From Alkalimarinus sediminis (GTDB taxonomy: Bacteria; Pseudomonadota; Gammaproteobacteria; Pseudomonadales; Oleiphilaceae): 64,000 nucleotides of DNA. A program made the position numbers and the translations under genes. The notes under the pieces are model-generated. The model did no database searches, had not been told where the DNA came from, and saw only the letters and a program-made list of their open reading frames with translations. Within the stretch, counting starts at the first letter, position 1; the number at the start of each line of letters is the position of its first letter. Of the stretch, positions 19,680 to 26,679 are shown piece after piece. The stretch lies in NCBI RefSeq assembly GCF_026427595.1, contig NZ_CP101527.1:3591001-3655000 (forward strand). The letters run 5' to 3'.

Positions 19680-20166
19680 TGAACGCACGATAATTGACTG
19701 CAAAGTAAATAAGAGCGCCCACACCACCACTGTACATGCATAGTTTATGTAACATTGTGATTGAAACCATACCCAGAAAATCGTTAGTTAGCGTAATTGG
19801 ATAAAATGGCTCTACATCAGTGTGCATAATACTGTCGAGAAATACGTGACTAAAACTACCGATGAATGCGCTTAAGAAGGCAACCCTCCAAGCAATACTA
19901 ATGGATTGATATTTGTCGATGCCTAGAATTTTTAGACCTAACTCTGAAAGATACTTGCCGGTAAGAGCTGAAAAAAATGCTAGAAGAGTTGCACCAAAAT
20001 AAGTATGAGTAAAACCATGAAGATGGCCTTCTCCAGTAATGAGAACAATCAAAGGCTGAATATCCATTACAATTTGAGTCCAGCCGAATACCATTAAACT
20101 AAAGCTACTTTGTAAGATTGCTTTAATTAAAATGCCTGGTCCCATGTGTATTGGAGTAAAGGGCAT
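19672..20166 (-). CDS. membrane-bound metal-dependent hydrolase-like protein
   Basis: 164 residues with four to five hydrophobic helices and conserved histidines (MPFTPIHMG at the start, GEGHLHGFTHTYFGA and SHVFLDSIMHTD inside). This layout matches the YbcI/DUF457-like family of membrane proteins annotated as putative metal-dependent hydrolases. It occupies a single cassette between attC 1 and attC 2, and its stop overlaps attC 1. Confidence 0.7.
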   Translation of the reverse strand: MPFTPIHMGPGILIKAILQSSFSLMVFGWTQIVMDIQPLIVLITGEGHLHGFTHTYFGATLLAFFSALTGKYLSELGLKILGIDKYQSISIAWRVAFLSAFIGSFSHVFLDSIMHTDVEPFYPITLTNDFLGMVSITMLHKLCMYSGGVGALIYFAVNYRAFKT

Positions 20167-20180
20167 AACTATCCTAGAAA

Positions 20181-20237
20181 CCTAAAGCCTTCCCAGCCAT
20201 GCGTATTTTTGCATGGTGACTACAGCCGCTTGTTAAG
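20181..20237 (-). repeat. attC 2, short and decayed
   Basis: Ends CTAAAGCC (from CTAACGCC) and CTTGTTAAG, about 57 bp, arms CCATGCG/TGCATGG. The stop codon of the next gene lies in its right end. Confidence 0.65.
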
Positions 20238-20655
20238 CATTGTTAGCACGTATTTGGTTAAGTGTTCTTTGTGCTGAAGTAAAATAGCTATGATTTACTA
20301 GTATAAGTTCTTCTATTTCTGCAGGGTCATCCTCATCTAGGTGTTTAAATCTATTGCTGATTACTTTTTGAAGTGAGTCGATTTCCTGTAAGCGATTCCG
20401 GTATTCTTTTATATATTCTTGGCCATTTTCTTTCTGTTCTTCTGTTTGATGCTCAAATCTATTTTCAGCAAACCCTATTATGTCGGCGATGACACATGTT
20501 TCATCTGAGAGTGTTTTCGAGACTTCAGAGTAGCGGCTTGCTACTGCCAGACGATTTTGGCGTTTTACTGCCAAGTAATTCAAAAAGAGCGCAGCACCTG
20601 AAAAAGCACTACTAGCAACAATGGCTGCTATAGCTACTATAACTTGAGTATCCAT
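20233..20655 (-). CDS. membrane-anchored coiled-coil protein, unknown
   Basis: 140 residues. One N-terminal transmembrane helix (IVAIAAIVASSAFSGAALFL) is followed by a long charged helical region likely to form a coiled coil. No family is recognised. It is the single gene of its cassette between attC 2 and attC 3, and the C-terminus runs into attC 2. Confidence 0.6.
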   Translation of the reverse strand: MDTQVIVAIAAIVASSAFSGAALFLNYLAVKRQNRLAVASRYSEVSKTLSDETCVIADIIGFAENRFEHQTEEQKENGQEYIKEYRNRLQEIDSLQKVISNRFKHLDEDDPAEIEELILVNHSYFTSAQRTLNQIRANNA

Positions 20656-20674
20656 GAATCTCTCTCCTTGAGTG

Positions 20675-20754
20675 CCTAACGCCGCGATTTTAGGTAAGTT
20701 TTTAGAGCGGCGAAGCCGTGGAGATAACTTATCCTAAAGATTGCCTTGTTAAGG
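20675..20754 (-). repeat. attC 3 (type III-like)
   Basis: Starts CCTAACGCCGCG, ends CCTTGTTAAGG. It shares the arms TTTTAGGTAAG and CTTATCCTAAA and the central GCGGCGAAGCCG of type III sites. Confidence 0.85.
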
Positions 20755-20792
20755 CTTTTAACTCATAATGTACGGAAATACCGTACATTTAA

Positions 20793-21077
20793 ATGGTGGT
20801 TAATATGGATAGTGTAAGTGTTAATAAATTTAGAGACAACTTGAAAGGTTTTGTAGAACAGGTAGTTGTAAACCATGAGCCTTTAAAAGTCACAAGACGA
20901 GCTGGTGAAGACTTTGTTGTGATTAGTGCAGATGATTGGGAAAGAGAACAGGAAACATTATACGTTTTGCAAAACAGCAATTTGATGAAACAAATTGCTG
21001 ACTCGATAAAAACACATAACGACAACGAAGGTTACAAACCAAGTAAGGAGGAGATGAGTGAGATCACTGGTCTTTGA
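20793..21077 (+). CDS. Phd/YefM-family antitoxin
   Basis: 94 residues, or 90 from the second ATG at 20805. The N-terminal DNA-binding domain of the Phd/YefM fold is visible (NKFRDNLKGFVEQV, then EPLKVTRR and FVVISADDWERE). The acidic C-terminal tail would bind the toxin. It overlaps the toxin gene by 20 bp. The pair is on the plus strand, against the cassette direction, so it must use its own promoter in the A/T-rich stretch after attC 3. Confidence 0.9.
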   Translation: MVVNMDSVSVNKFRDNLKGFVEQVVVNHEPLKVTRRAGEDFVVISADDWEREQETLYVLQNSNLMKQIADSIKTHNDNEGYKPSKEEMSEITGL

Positions 21078-21327
21078 GGGTAACACTTGGCAAGAGTATG
21101 AGAGTTTAAGGGAGAAGGATAAAAAGCTACATAGAGTATTATGTCGGCAGCTGAAAGAAATGCTGAGAGGGAACCCTGCTGAAGGAATCGGTAAGCCTGA
21201 ACCACTACAGCATAACCTGACAGGACTTTGGTCTAGACGAATAAGCCAAAAAGACCGACTAATTTATAAATTTGACGATGAATATATCTATATCTTTGCT
21301 ATCGGAGGTCACTACGGCCAACACTAA
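21058..21327 (+). CDS. YoeB-family mRNA interferase toxin
   Basis: 89 residues from a GTG inside the antitoxin gene, with AAGGAGGAG 5-13 bp upstream. It matches Txe/YoeB toxins: WxxYE near the start (TWQEYESLR), the ribosome-contact region GKPEPLQHNLTGLWSRRI, then DRLIYKF and the C-terminal GHYGQH. The catalytic His and Tyr positions near the end are retained. It should cleave mRNA at the ribosome unless bound by the upstream antitoxin. Confidence 0.93.
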   Translation: MRSLVFEGNTWQEYESLREKDKKLHRVLCRQLKEMLRGNPAEGIGKPEPLQHNLTGLWSRRISQKDRLIYKFDDEYIYIFAIGGHYGQH

Positions 21328-21332
21328 GTAGC

Positions 21333-21420
21333 CTTAACTCCTTGCACACAGGTAGCTAATAACAGTGGCCGGCTCTTTGGCCGCTTTTATTAGATACCCT
21401 GTGCTGCGACTTATAGTTAT
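21333..21420 (-). repeat. attC 4 (type I, decayed)
   Basis: Type I arms are intact (CACACAGGTAGCTAATAA, GGCCGCTTTTATTAG), but the R' core reads TAACTCC and the R'' end reads CTTATAGTTA in place of CTGGTTAG. It directly abuts the IS110 remnant. Confidence 0.75.
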
Positions 21421-21423
21421 TCC

Positions 21424-21656
21424 GTTCCATCAATTCTTTGGTTTACCTTTCAAACCGTTAGGTGGAACATGCTTCTGCTAGTTACGAATATGCTTTTGAC
21501 AAACAACCCATGTTCATAACCAGACATTCGAACTAGCAGAAACAGCTTCGTTTCAAAACGCATACTCAGGGATTGCCGCACCACCGACTATCTATAAGAC
21601 CTGCGAGAAACGAACTCCTTACATGTTCCTATTGCTACTTTACACCTTAGGGGGTA
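21424..21656 (+). ncRNA. putative IS110 bridge-RNA region
   Basis: IS110-group elements encode a guide (bridge) RNA in the non-coding end upstream of the transposase. Here TTCTGCTAGTT + CGAAT (21473-21489, one bulged A) pairs with ATTCG + AACTAGCAGAA (21526-21541), giving a 16-bp hairpin. Next to it GTTCCA (21424-21429) pairs with TGGAAC (21462-21467), enclosing GGTTT/AAACC. The structure is seen in the sequence; the RNA role is inferred from the family. Confidence 0.5.
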
Positions 21657-21659
21657 ACG

Positions 21660-21930
21660 ATGAAAGCGCCAAAAATTGATGATTTTGCTGCTCTGATTGG
21701 TATCGACTAGGCAGATCAAAAACATGATATTTGTGAATCAAAAACTGGGTCTGGGAAATATCATTTCTCTATAACCTCAAGCAAACCTGCCTCTATTCAC
21801 GAATGGGCTCGGCAACTAAAAATACGCTACCCTAACAAACCTGTTGCCGTATCTTGTGAGCTAAAAAAAGGTCCTTTAATCTATGCTCTTCAGCAATATG
21901 ACCACATTGTTTTATTTCCATCACCGCTGA
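21660..21930 (+). pseudogene. IS110-family transposase, 5' fragment with nonsense codon
   Basis: Translation from the ATG at 21660 (TAGGGGG just upstream) gives a start like IS110 DEDD transposases: LIGID, then a TAG at 21708 where Trp is usual, then ADQKHDICE. The frame continues in phase through SIHEWARQL, PVAVSCEL and YDHIVLFPSPL. It is lost at about 21930 where attC sequence begins. Both the stop and the 3' truncation make it non-functional. Confidence 0.8.
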
Positions 21931-21985
21931 CAAAACCGCAGCGAAGCGGAGGGTTTGGCATCCGGTGCATGGCTTCGTTATGTGG
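21930..21985 (-). repeat. attC 5, truncated (type II right half)
   Basis: Only the right half is clear: TTTGGCATCCGGTGC then CTTCGTTATG, like type II sites. The left end was replaced by the IS110 remnant. 21,986-22,170 to its right is the 3' part of the PAAR cassette and holds no gene that I can support. Confidence 0.55.
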
Positions 21986-22170
21986 TGCTTGGCTCATTGG
22001 TCAGAAGTACTGGTTTACCAACCATCATATCGTATTCCATTTTTTTGCAGGAAGCCCCCCTCTCTTTCGAGGTAGGTTTCAGTCCGGCGAGTATAGTCCT
22101 CTCCTTCTTTTCGGTAATCGTATGGTTTCGCCTGGTACCGCCCAACTTCGATGGCATTTTCCCCTTTTGC

Positions 22171-22698
22171 TCACTTAGTCTTGTTTGGATGGACACCACG
22201 CCGACCATATTTGGCCGGTTGGAACGGGTAAATCGGCCAAGCGCCTTTCACGTACATTATCAGATAATGATCGGAGTGATGGATATACCGTTGCTTCAAT
22301 AGTGCTTTTAACTCTGGTGACATTAGCAGTTCATTGCCATACCACACATGGGCGGCAGGGGTAAGCTGGCCTTTATCATCCAGTGCGCCAGCCATGGCAA
22401 AATCCACAACCGGTGCTGTGTTGGTGGCTACACCCAAAAGAACCCGTGAATTACCACTGACAATGGAACCACCATGGCTGGTGGGGCTGCCAAGGTAGGC
22501 CACCGGCATACCATCGGCTATCGCCAACGGGTAGCCCTGGGTAATAACCGCACCGCAACCGGTGACATCGCCCACCCAGGCAATGGGTTTGCCTTCGACA
22601 AGGATACTGGAGCCGTTGGGCATGATGGGGGGAAAGCCGTGCCCTTTGATCGGGCAAACGTGCATGTCGCCTGCGCAGGCGGCAATGAGATTGCTCAT
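22171..22698 (-). CDS. PAAR domain-containing protein (type VI secretion tip/effector type)
   Basis: 175 residues. Residues 1-95 form a PAAR domain with the repeating Gly/His/Pro pattern (DMHVCPIKGHG, GCGAVITQG, PTSHGGSI) and the Cys/His zinc ligands. The last 75 residues are a non-PAAR extension (VWYGNELLMSPELKALLKQR) with no recognised toxin motif. PAAR proteins cap the VgrG spike of type VI secretion systems and carry effectors. No other T6SS gene is in the window, so this cassette would serve a system elsewhere in the genome. A possible frameshifted continuation exists downstream but is unproven. Confidence 0.88.
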   Translation of the reverse strand: MSNLIAACAGDMHVCPIKGHGFPPIMPNGSSILVEGKPIAWVGDVTGCGAVITQGYPLAIADGMPVAYLGSPTSHGGSIVSGNSRVLLGVATNTAPVVDFAMAGALDDKGQLTPAAHVWYGNELLMSPELKALLKQRYIHHSDHYLIMYVKGAWPIYPFQPAKYGRRGVHPNKTK

Positions 22699-22788
22699 AG
22701 CCAGAGTTCCTTTCTGTTATGAGTAGCGTCCAGGCTACCCGTGGTTAATCATTGTTCAAAACCCGCGATTTTAGCATGATTGGCACCA

Positions 22789-22887
22789 CATAGCCTTGCA
22801 CAACGGCGTAGTAATTTGGCGGGGCTTTTTGCGTTTCTTTGCAAAAACCGCGACACATTACGAAGTCCGTTGGTGCAACTTGTTAGC
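22789..22887 (-). repeat. attC 6, decayed R'
   Basis: The R'' end ACTTGTTAGC is good. The R' end reads CATAGCCTTGCAC in place of TAACGCCTTGCAC. Arms CACAACGG and CCGTTGGTG pair. Confidence 0.75.
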
Positions 22888-23160
22888 TGCGACATCCTGT
22901 AAACCACCAGAAACATATTTATGCAATATGCTCGAAACTAGTGTCTGATATGGCAACCCTTCTTCAAGCGCTCTACGCTGCAAAGCGGTTAAATCTCTTG
23001 AGGATATTCTGATGTTGATTCGCTTGTCTTTTTTTGAAGTTTCCTCTGCAACATTAGAGAGGAAAGACTTACGTTTTTCAGTAAGATCAGACTCAAATTC
23101 ATCAACCTCAAACGAAGCCAATAATTCCTGCTCTTCTTGGTCTAATTTAATTTTGCTCAT
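22858..23160 (-). CDS. BrnA/CopG-type ribbon-helix-helix antitoxin
   Basis: 100 residues. An acidic N-terminal half would contact the toxin, and KRINIRISSRDLTALQRRAL is a ribbon-helix-helix DNA-binding segment of the kind found in antitoxins partnered with BrnT-like toxins. It is 8 bp downstream of the toxin gene, the usual toxin-first order of BrnTA. The last residues (NKLHQRTS) are encoded inside attC 6. Confidence 0.85.
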   Translation of the reverse strand: MSKIKLDQEEQELLASFEVDEFESDLTEKRKSFLSNVAEETSKKDKRINIRISSRDLTALQRRALEEGLPYQTLVSSILHKYVSGGLQDVAANKLHQRTS

Positions 23161-23168
23161 ATCTCACC

Positions 23169-23435
23169 TCACAAGTATTTCTTTGTCGCTTTGCGACTAG
23201 GAATACTAGTTTTAAGGAAAATTTCCTCTTCGTTTTCAACGTAAGGCACTAAATGCGCATAGCCTTCAACATTGACGACGAACAGCCTTTGATTTGGGTA
23301 TTTATCTTTATTTGGGTGACATAGGTCATCCAATAAGTCCCCTTGCTGAATAGAAAAAACAATATCTTCAAATGAGATACCTCTTTCTTTCATCAAAGTC
23401 TGATTTTTCTCAGCATTCCAATTAATTTGTTTCAT
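23169..23435 (-). CDS. BrnT-family toxin
   Basis: 88 residues with the BrnT ribonuclease layout: INWNAEKNQTLMKERGISFEDI at the N-terminus (split here as INWNAEKN and KERGISFEDIV), QRLFVVNVEGYAHLVPYV in the middle and KTSIPSRKATKKYL at the end. It would cleave RNA and be neutralised by the RHH partner downstream. The two form one cassette. Confidence 0.85.
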   Translation of the reverse strand: MKQINWNAEKNQTLMKERGISFEDIVFSIQQGDLLDDLCHPNKDKYPNQRLFVVNVEGYAHLVPYVENEEEIFLKTSIPSRKATKKYL

Positions 23436-23473
23436 TGAGGTAGACTAGCAGAATGTGTGCCCTTTGTCATCAC

Positions 23474-23533
23474 GACTAACACCTCAAGCAGAGGCGCGCG
23501 CTGTTTGCGCGTCCTTCTGCCTTGATTTGTTAG
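23474..23533 (-). repeat. attC 7 (short, type VII)
   Basis: Starts CTAACACC, ends TTTGTTAGG, 60 bp. Arms CAAGCAGA and TCTGCCTTG enclose GGCGCGCGC. It encodes the C-terminal tail of the YgjV-like protein. Confidence 0.85.
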
Positions 23534-24020
23534 GCATGAACTCCCGCGAGAGACCATAAATACTGCTACACAATGCGATGAAATTAGACGCTAAAGCAGG
23601 ATACGATGAAATTAGTAGGTTATGACCGACCCAACAAAACAGGCAAAACAACAGCAAAATACGAAGGCGCTTGGTGCTAATTTGGAGATTGCCCATACAG
23701 AAAAATACTAGCGCAAGAGTTGATAAGATAGATGGCAGTCCGTGCCAGCTTAACCAAGCGACCAAAGGCGTTAATAGGAGGGAGGCAAAATAGACTGACT
23801 TAAATTTTGGATGAGACTCTAGGGGAATAGCTAAAGCGGCTTGTATTCCAGCGACAGCCATAACCGCAGCCCCCGTATGCGCACCGATCAACCAAAAGTG
23901 AGCGAACATAAAAATGCAGGCTAAAACTTGACCACTTAAAAGGTGTTTACGGTGTTTGATAAGAGGCCATAACGCATTTACGATCACTCCGGAGAGACCA
24001 AATACGGTTGATAACTCCAC
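23484..24020 (-). CDS. YgjV-family inner-membrane protein
   Basis: 178 residues with about six hydrophobic helices, similar to the YgjV family (VNALWPLIKHRKHLL near the start, FCMGNLQISTKRLRILLL later). Function is unknown. The start is a GTG that overlaps the stop of the acetyltransferase upstream, so this is a two-gene cassette with coupled translation. The last 14 or so residues (SRQKDAQTARASA) are read from attC 7. Confidence 0.75.
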   Translation of the reverse strand: MELSTVFGLSGVIVNALWPLIKHRKHLLSGQVLACIFMFAHFWLIGAHTGAAVMAVAGIQAALAIPLESHPKFKSVYFASLLLTPLVAWLSWHGLPSILSTLALVFFCMGNLQISTKRLRILLLFCLFCWVGHNLLISSYPALASNFIALCSSIYGLSREFMPNKSRQKDAQTARASA

Positions 24021-24491
24021 TTAATTTACACTCCGATTGTTTTGAGTTAGAGCCGTACGAGTCATTTTTTGTGCAATAACAGGCACTTGATTATATGTAG
24101 TTTCAAAAGTGTCTGTGACACTGAAACCATACCGTTGATATAAGGATTTAGCTGGTTTATTTGTGCTTGCGACATATAGGCATGGTTGGCCCTGGATATT
24201 TAACAATAAAAATTCAAGCAACTTTTTTCCTACACCCTTTCCCCTATGCTCAGGCGGGACAAACAAGGCGCGAATTTCGTTTCCACAGATAGCACCGAAG
24301 CCTAATATTTTACCTTGTTCTTGATGTACATATATTTCTGACTCCATTAATCCGCTTAATCTCACGTCATCTTCCTCTAGTGGTAGAAGCGTAAATTCTC
24401 TGTCTTCGAATTTGAGCTCATCCAGTTTTGAGCGACTATAGATATCAAAAATCGTAGCAAGATCATTTTTTGTATATGTTCGGATGCTCAT
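24021..24491 (-). CDS. GNAT-family N-acetyltransferase
   Basis: 156 residues. The acetyl-CoA-binding motif A is plain (RALFVPPEHRGKGVGKKLLE, split at VPPEHRGKGVGKKL). It is followed by the motif B segment NKPAKSLYQRYGF, and the length is normal for the family. It would acetylate an amine, but the substrate is unknown. It is the first gene of the cassette whose second gene is the YgjV-like protein. Confidence 0.9.
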   Translation of the reverse strand: MSIRTYTKNDLATIFDIYSRSKLDELKFEDREFTLLPLEEDDVRLSGLMESEIYVHQEQGKILGFGAICGNEIRALFVPPEHRGKGVGKKLLEFLLLNIQGQPCLYVASTNKPAKSLYQRYGFSVTDTFETTYNQVPVIAQKMTRTALTQNNRSVN

Positions 24492-24540
24492 TATCGGGGG
24501 AAGTACGGAATCCGTTTGAACGCCTTGTTATAACTTTATA
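24490..24540 (-). repeat. attC 8, truncated
   Basis: ATCCGTTTGAACGCCTTGTTAT is a good right half of an attC (compare the short site at 37335). The left arm is lost next to the acetyltransferase start. Confidence 0.5.
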
Positions 24541-24592
24541 TATTTGTAGCAATATGCCACAATTGATGCATATTTATACAGGAGCATTAACT

Positions 24593-24814
24593 ATGGCAAC
24601 TAGTAGCGTAAGATTAGACCAAGATCTTATAGAAAAAGCCACCATAATGGCTAAGGCTTACAACAGAACCCCGCCTAAGCAGATTGAACATTGGGCTAAA
24701 ATTGGCGAAATGATGGAAGACAACCCTGATTTACCTTATGAGTTTGTGAAGCAAGCCATTATTGCACAAGCTGAAAAGGAAGCCGGTAAATTGGAGCGTT
24801 ATAACTTTGGCTAA
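24593..24814 (+). CDS. ParD-like antitoxin
   Basis: 73 residues from the ATG at 24593, preceded by AGGAG; the open frame extends back to 24470 but that part lies in attC DNA. SSVRLDQDLIEKATIMAKAY is a ribbon-helix-helix start. RTPPKQIEHWAKIGEMMEDN matches the small ParD-like TA antitoxin family. The gene runs against the cassette direction and overlaps its toxin gene. Confidence 0.85.
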   Translation: MATSSVRLDQDLIEKATIMAKAYNRTPPKQIEHWAKIGEMMEDNPDLPYEFVKQAIIAQAEKEAGKLERYNFG

Positions 24815-25097
24815 AGTTGAGAGCATATTACAGACTCCGACTTTTAAGAAAGCTGTAAAAAAGTTGAAGCCTAACCAGAAAAAAGACCTTGATGCAGCAA
24901 TAAAAGAGCTGGTTAATGATCCTCTTCTAGGAGAACAGAAACGAGGTGACCTGGCTTTTCTTAGAGTTTATAAATTCAAAATGGTTAAGCAACTAACCTT
25001 GCTCGGCTATAGCTATGATGAAGGAGTGCTAACTCTTGAATTGATGGCATTGGGCTCACACGAGAATTTCTACCGAGATATGAAGCGGACCTTTTAG
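24807..25097 (+). CDS. RelE/ParE-superfamily toxin
   Basis: About 96 residues if translation begins at the TTG at 24807, which overlaps the antitoxin stop; earlier starts in frame are possible. The order FKKAVKKLKPNQKKDLDAA, GDLAFLRVYKFKM and ALGSHENFYRDMKR fits RelE/ParE-fold toxins that partner ParD-like proteins. It should act on translation or gyrase; which one cannot be told. Confidence 0.85.
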   Translation: MAKVESILQTPTFKKAVKKLKPNQKKDLDAAIKELVNDPLLGEQKRGDLAFLRVYKFKMVKQLTLLGYSYDEGVLTLELMALGSHENFYRDMKRTF

Positions 25098-25098
25098 T

Positions 25099-25203
25099 TA
25101 TAACGCCGCAATTTGCGCGACGGAGTGGGATGGCGGCTTGTTTGCGTGTTTTTGCAAACAAGGTGACAGCTCACGGAGTTCCGCAAGATTGCTTGGTTAC
25201 AAG
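25099..25203 (-). repeat. attC 9 (type IV-like)
   Basis: Starts TATAACGCC, ends GCTTGGTTAC. Inner arms GTTTGCGTG and TTTGCAAAC, about 104 bp. Confidence 0.85.
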
Positions 25204-25484
25204 TCTTTTTCAATTTCTTTACCATGCCAAACCCGAAGTATAAAAATAGAGTCGTCACCTATTAGATACCTCACAGTGTAATTTGTGACAAATAGGTCTC
25301 TTATTTTTTCTGGCTGTGGTGATCGTTGAACCGGCAAACCAATTTCAGGGAAGACTTTTAACTTTTCGATACCTGAAAGAAGTTTCTCTGCTACATGCTT
25401 CGCAGCATATGGATTTTTTACCGCTATAAACTCTCGGAGCCGAATTAAATCATCAATTGCCTCTGGTGAATACTGAATATTCAT
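25197..25484 (-). CDS. ParE-type toxin
   Basis: 95 residues of the RelE/ParE superfamily: YSPEAIDDLIRLREFI, then NPYAAKHVAEKL, FPEIGLPV, VRYLIGDDSIFILRVWHGKE. The pattern NPYAA is typical of ParE. It overlaps the end of the antitoxin gene by 4 bp. Its stop lies in the right edge of attC 9. Confidence 0.9.
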   Translation of the reverse strand: MNIQYSPEAIDDLIRLREFIAVKNPYAAKHVAEKLLSGIEKLKVFPEIGLPVQRSPQPEKIRDLFVTNYTVRYLIGDDSIFILRVWHGKEIEKDL

Positions 25485-25747
25485 ACTTTAGGAGGCGACA
25501 ATTCTTCATTGGTTCCCCAGCTTTGAAGCCATGAAGCCACTTCATTACCATCTATAGTTTTGCCAGCCTTTATTGAGTTTAAAGCGGCTAGCGTATCTTC
25601 CCAGCGTGAATCATCCATTGATTGCCGTTGCACAAACTCTTTAACTGCTTGATTAATAATATAGTTTTTAGATCTATCTAGCTTGTGAGCCAAATTTTCA
25701 AGTGGTACTTCCACTTCAGAATTTAAACGAATACTTGTAACGCCCAT
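25481..25747 (-). CDS. ribbon-helix-helix antitoxin (ParD/CopG type)
   Basis: 88 residues from the ATG at 25747, which has GAGGTG upstream; a GTG three codons earlier is possible. TSIRLNSEVEVPLENLA is the RHH strand-helix start, and RSKNYIINQAVKEFV is the second helix region. The C-terminal half would cover the ParE toxin. The palindrome at 25764-25782 is a likely autoregulatory operator. Confidence 0.9.
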   Translation of the reverse strand: MGVTSIRLNSEVEVPLENLAHKLDRSKNYIINQAVKEFVQRQSMDDSRWEDTLAALNSIKAGKTIDGNEVASWLQSWGTNEELSPPKV

Positions 25748-25763
25748 TAGATTCACCTCTTAA

Positions 25764-25782
25764 TGTATTCACGTGTAATACA
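25764..25782. promoter_or_regulatory. probable antitoxin operator
   Basis: The near-palindrome TGTATTCACGTGTAATACA sits just upstream of the RHH-antitoxin start, where dimeric antitoxins bind to repress their operon. Inferred from position and symmetry. Confidence 0.5.
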
Positions 25783-25816
25783 TTATAATACAAAGAATGA
25801 AGCTGAGTATAGAACT

Positions 25817-25897
25817 TGTAACGCCGCGAACACAGGTGACAAATATGGAGTGCCGAAGGCGCGTAGTATTTGGCATCCTGTGCTTTGCCTGGTTAAG
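25817..25897 (-). repeat. attC 10 (type II)
   Basis: TGTAACGCCGCG to CCTGGTTAAG, 81 bp. Arms ACACAGGTGACAAAT and TTTGGCATCCTGTG. Confidence 0.9.
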
Positions 25898-25901
25898 TTT
25901 T

Positions 25902-26237
25902 TTATAGGCAGGCTTCTCTATTCAACGCTTCAGATGCCCATTGGTTTATGCTTTGCCCACTTAACTCCGCTGCTGTAGCAACGGCTGCGTGAATCTCAGG
26001 ACGAATGCGTAGCATTAGTTTACCTGAATAAGGCTTTTGAGGTGTTTTACCAACTGCATGACATGTTTCTAGGTAATCATTAACGGCTTCTTCAAATGCA
26101 GTTTTTAACTCAGAAACTGTTTCTCCATGAAAGCCTACTACATCTTTTATGCCTGCAATATGCCCGATAAAGCACTCATCTTCTGAACTAAACTCTATGC
26201 GAGCAGCATAACCCTCATATACCATTGAATTACTCAT
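25902..26237 (-). CDS. hicB: HicB-family antitoxin
   Basis: 111 residues. The N-terminal degraded RNase-H-like HicB fold is visible (YEGYAARIEFSSEDECFIGH, then GFHGETVSELKTAFEEAVNDYL). A C-terminal ribbon-helix-helix follows (GKLMLRIRPEIHAAVATAAE, SINQWASEAL). It neutralises HicA and represses the operon. It overlaps the end of hicA by 4 bp, and attC 10 follows its stop. Confidence 0.93.
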   Translation of the reverse strand: MSNSMVYEGYAARIEFSSEDECFIGHIAGIKDVVGFHGETVSELKTAFEEAVNDYLETCHAVGKTPQKPYSGKLMLRIRPEIHAAVATAAELSGQSINQWASEALNREACL

Positions 26238-26488
26238 GGCTCTACTCCTAGTTGTTTGAGAAAGGTCCGTGCATCTCTGACTTGATATGGTTTTGCTTCT
26301 TTTTTCGGATGTGGGCGATGGAAACTCGCAATAATTCCATTTTTATGGAACCTTACCCGAGATCCATTACCTTCTATAACTTCAACGTCCAAAGATACAA
26401 AAAGAGATTCAATATCTTTCCACCCTAAAGAGGATGATACCGGATCAGTGTATATAGTTTTCAAAGTGCGCTTTTGTTTTGAATTCAT
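26234..26488 (-). CDS. hicA: HicA-family toxin
   Basis: About 84 residues from the ATG at 26488 (MNSKQKRTL); the open frame extends to 26518 through the operator. The dsRBD-like HicA core is SLGWKDIESLF, GNGSRVRFHKNG, IASFHRPHP with the active-site His, then VRDARTFLKQLG. It cleaves mRNA. It has the toxin-first order of hicAB, and the inverted repeat at 26496-26518 lies at its promoter. Confidence 0.93.
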   Translation of the reverse strand: MNSKQKRTLKTIYTDPVSSSLGWKDIESLFVSLDVEVIEGNGSRVRFHKNGIIASFHRPHPKKEAKPYQVRDARTFLKQLGVEP

Positions 26489-26495
26489 AAACAGA

Positions 26496-26518
26496 ATGAT
26501 ATCACATAACGATATCAT
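26496..26518. promoter_or_regulatory. probable HicB operator
   Basis: Perfect 8-bp inverted repeat ATGATATC / GATATCAT separated by 7 bp, directly upstream of hicA. HicB proteins with a C-terminal RHH bind such sites. Role inferred from place and symmetry. Confidence 0.55.
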
Positions 26519-26538
26519 GGCAATGTAATTTTTGGAAA

Positions 26539-26674
26539 CTTAACGCCGCGTTAATGGGCAGGCACTGCGGAGGAATTTTTGGTGTAAATTGACGCGAAGC
26601 GACATACACCAAAAAGGCCGCAGTAGTGACTGTCCAGCCCAACTTGTTGGGCGATCATTGAACGCCTTGTTATG
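26539..26674 (-). repeat. attC 11 (type VI, long)
   Basis: CTTAACGCCGCG to CCTTGTTATG, 136 bp. Long arms GCACTGCGGAGG/CCGCAGTAGTGAC and TTTTTGGTGTA/TACACCAAAAA. A second copy of this type is at 35902. Confidence 0.9.
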
Positions 26675-26679
26675 TGATT

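Larger units (their letters stand above)
21421..21930 (+). mobile_element. remnant of an IS110-type insertion sequence
   Basis: A 5' non-coding leader of about 235 bp with strong inverted repeats precedes a broken transposase frame. The right part of the element is missing: the frame runs straight into the right half of attC 5. It lies between attC 4 and attC 5, so the element sat at an attC boundary. Confidence 0.7.

Noticed and set aside
21955-22302. Plus-strand frame of 115 codons over the PAAR gene end
   Set aside because: It overlaps attC 5 and the PAAR coding region on the other strand and has no family resemblance; a shadow frame.
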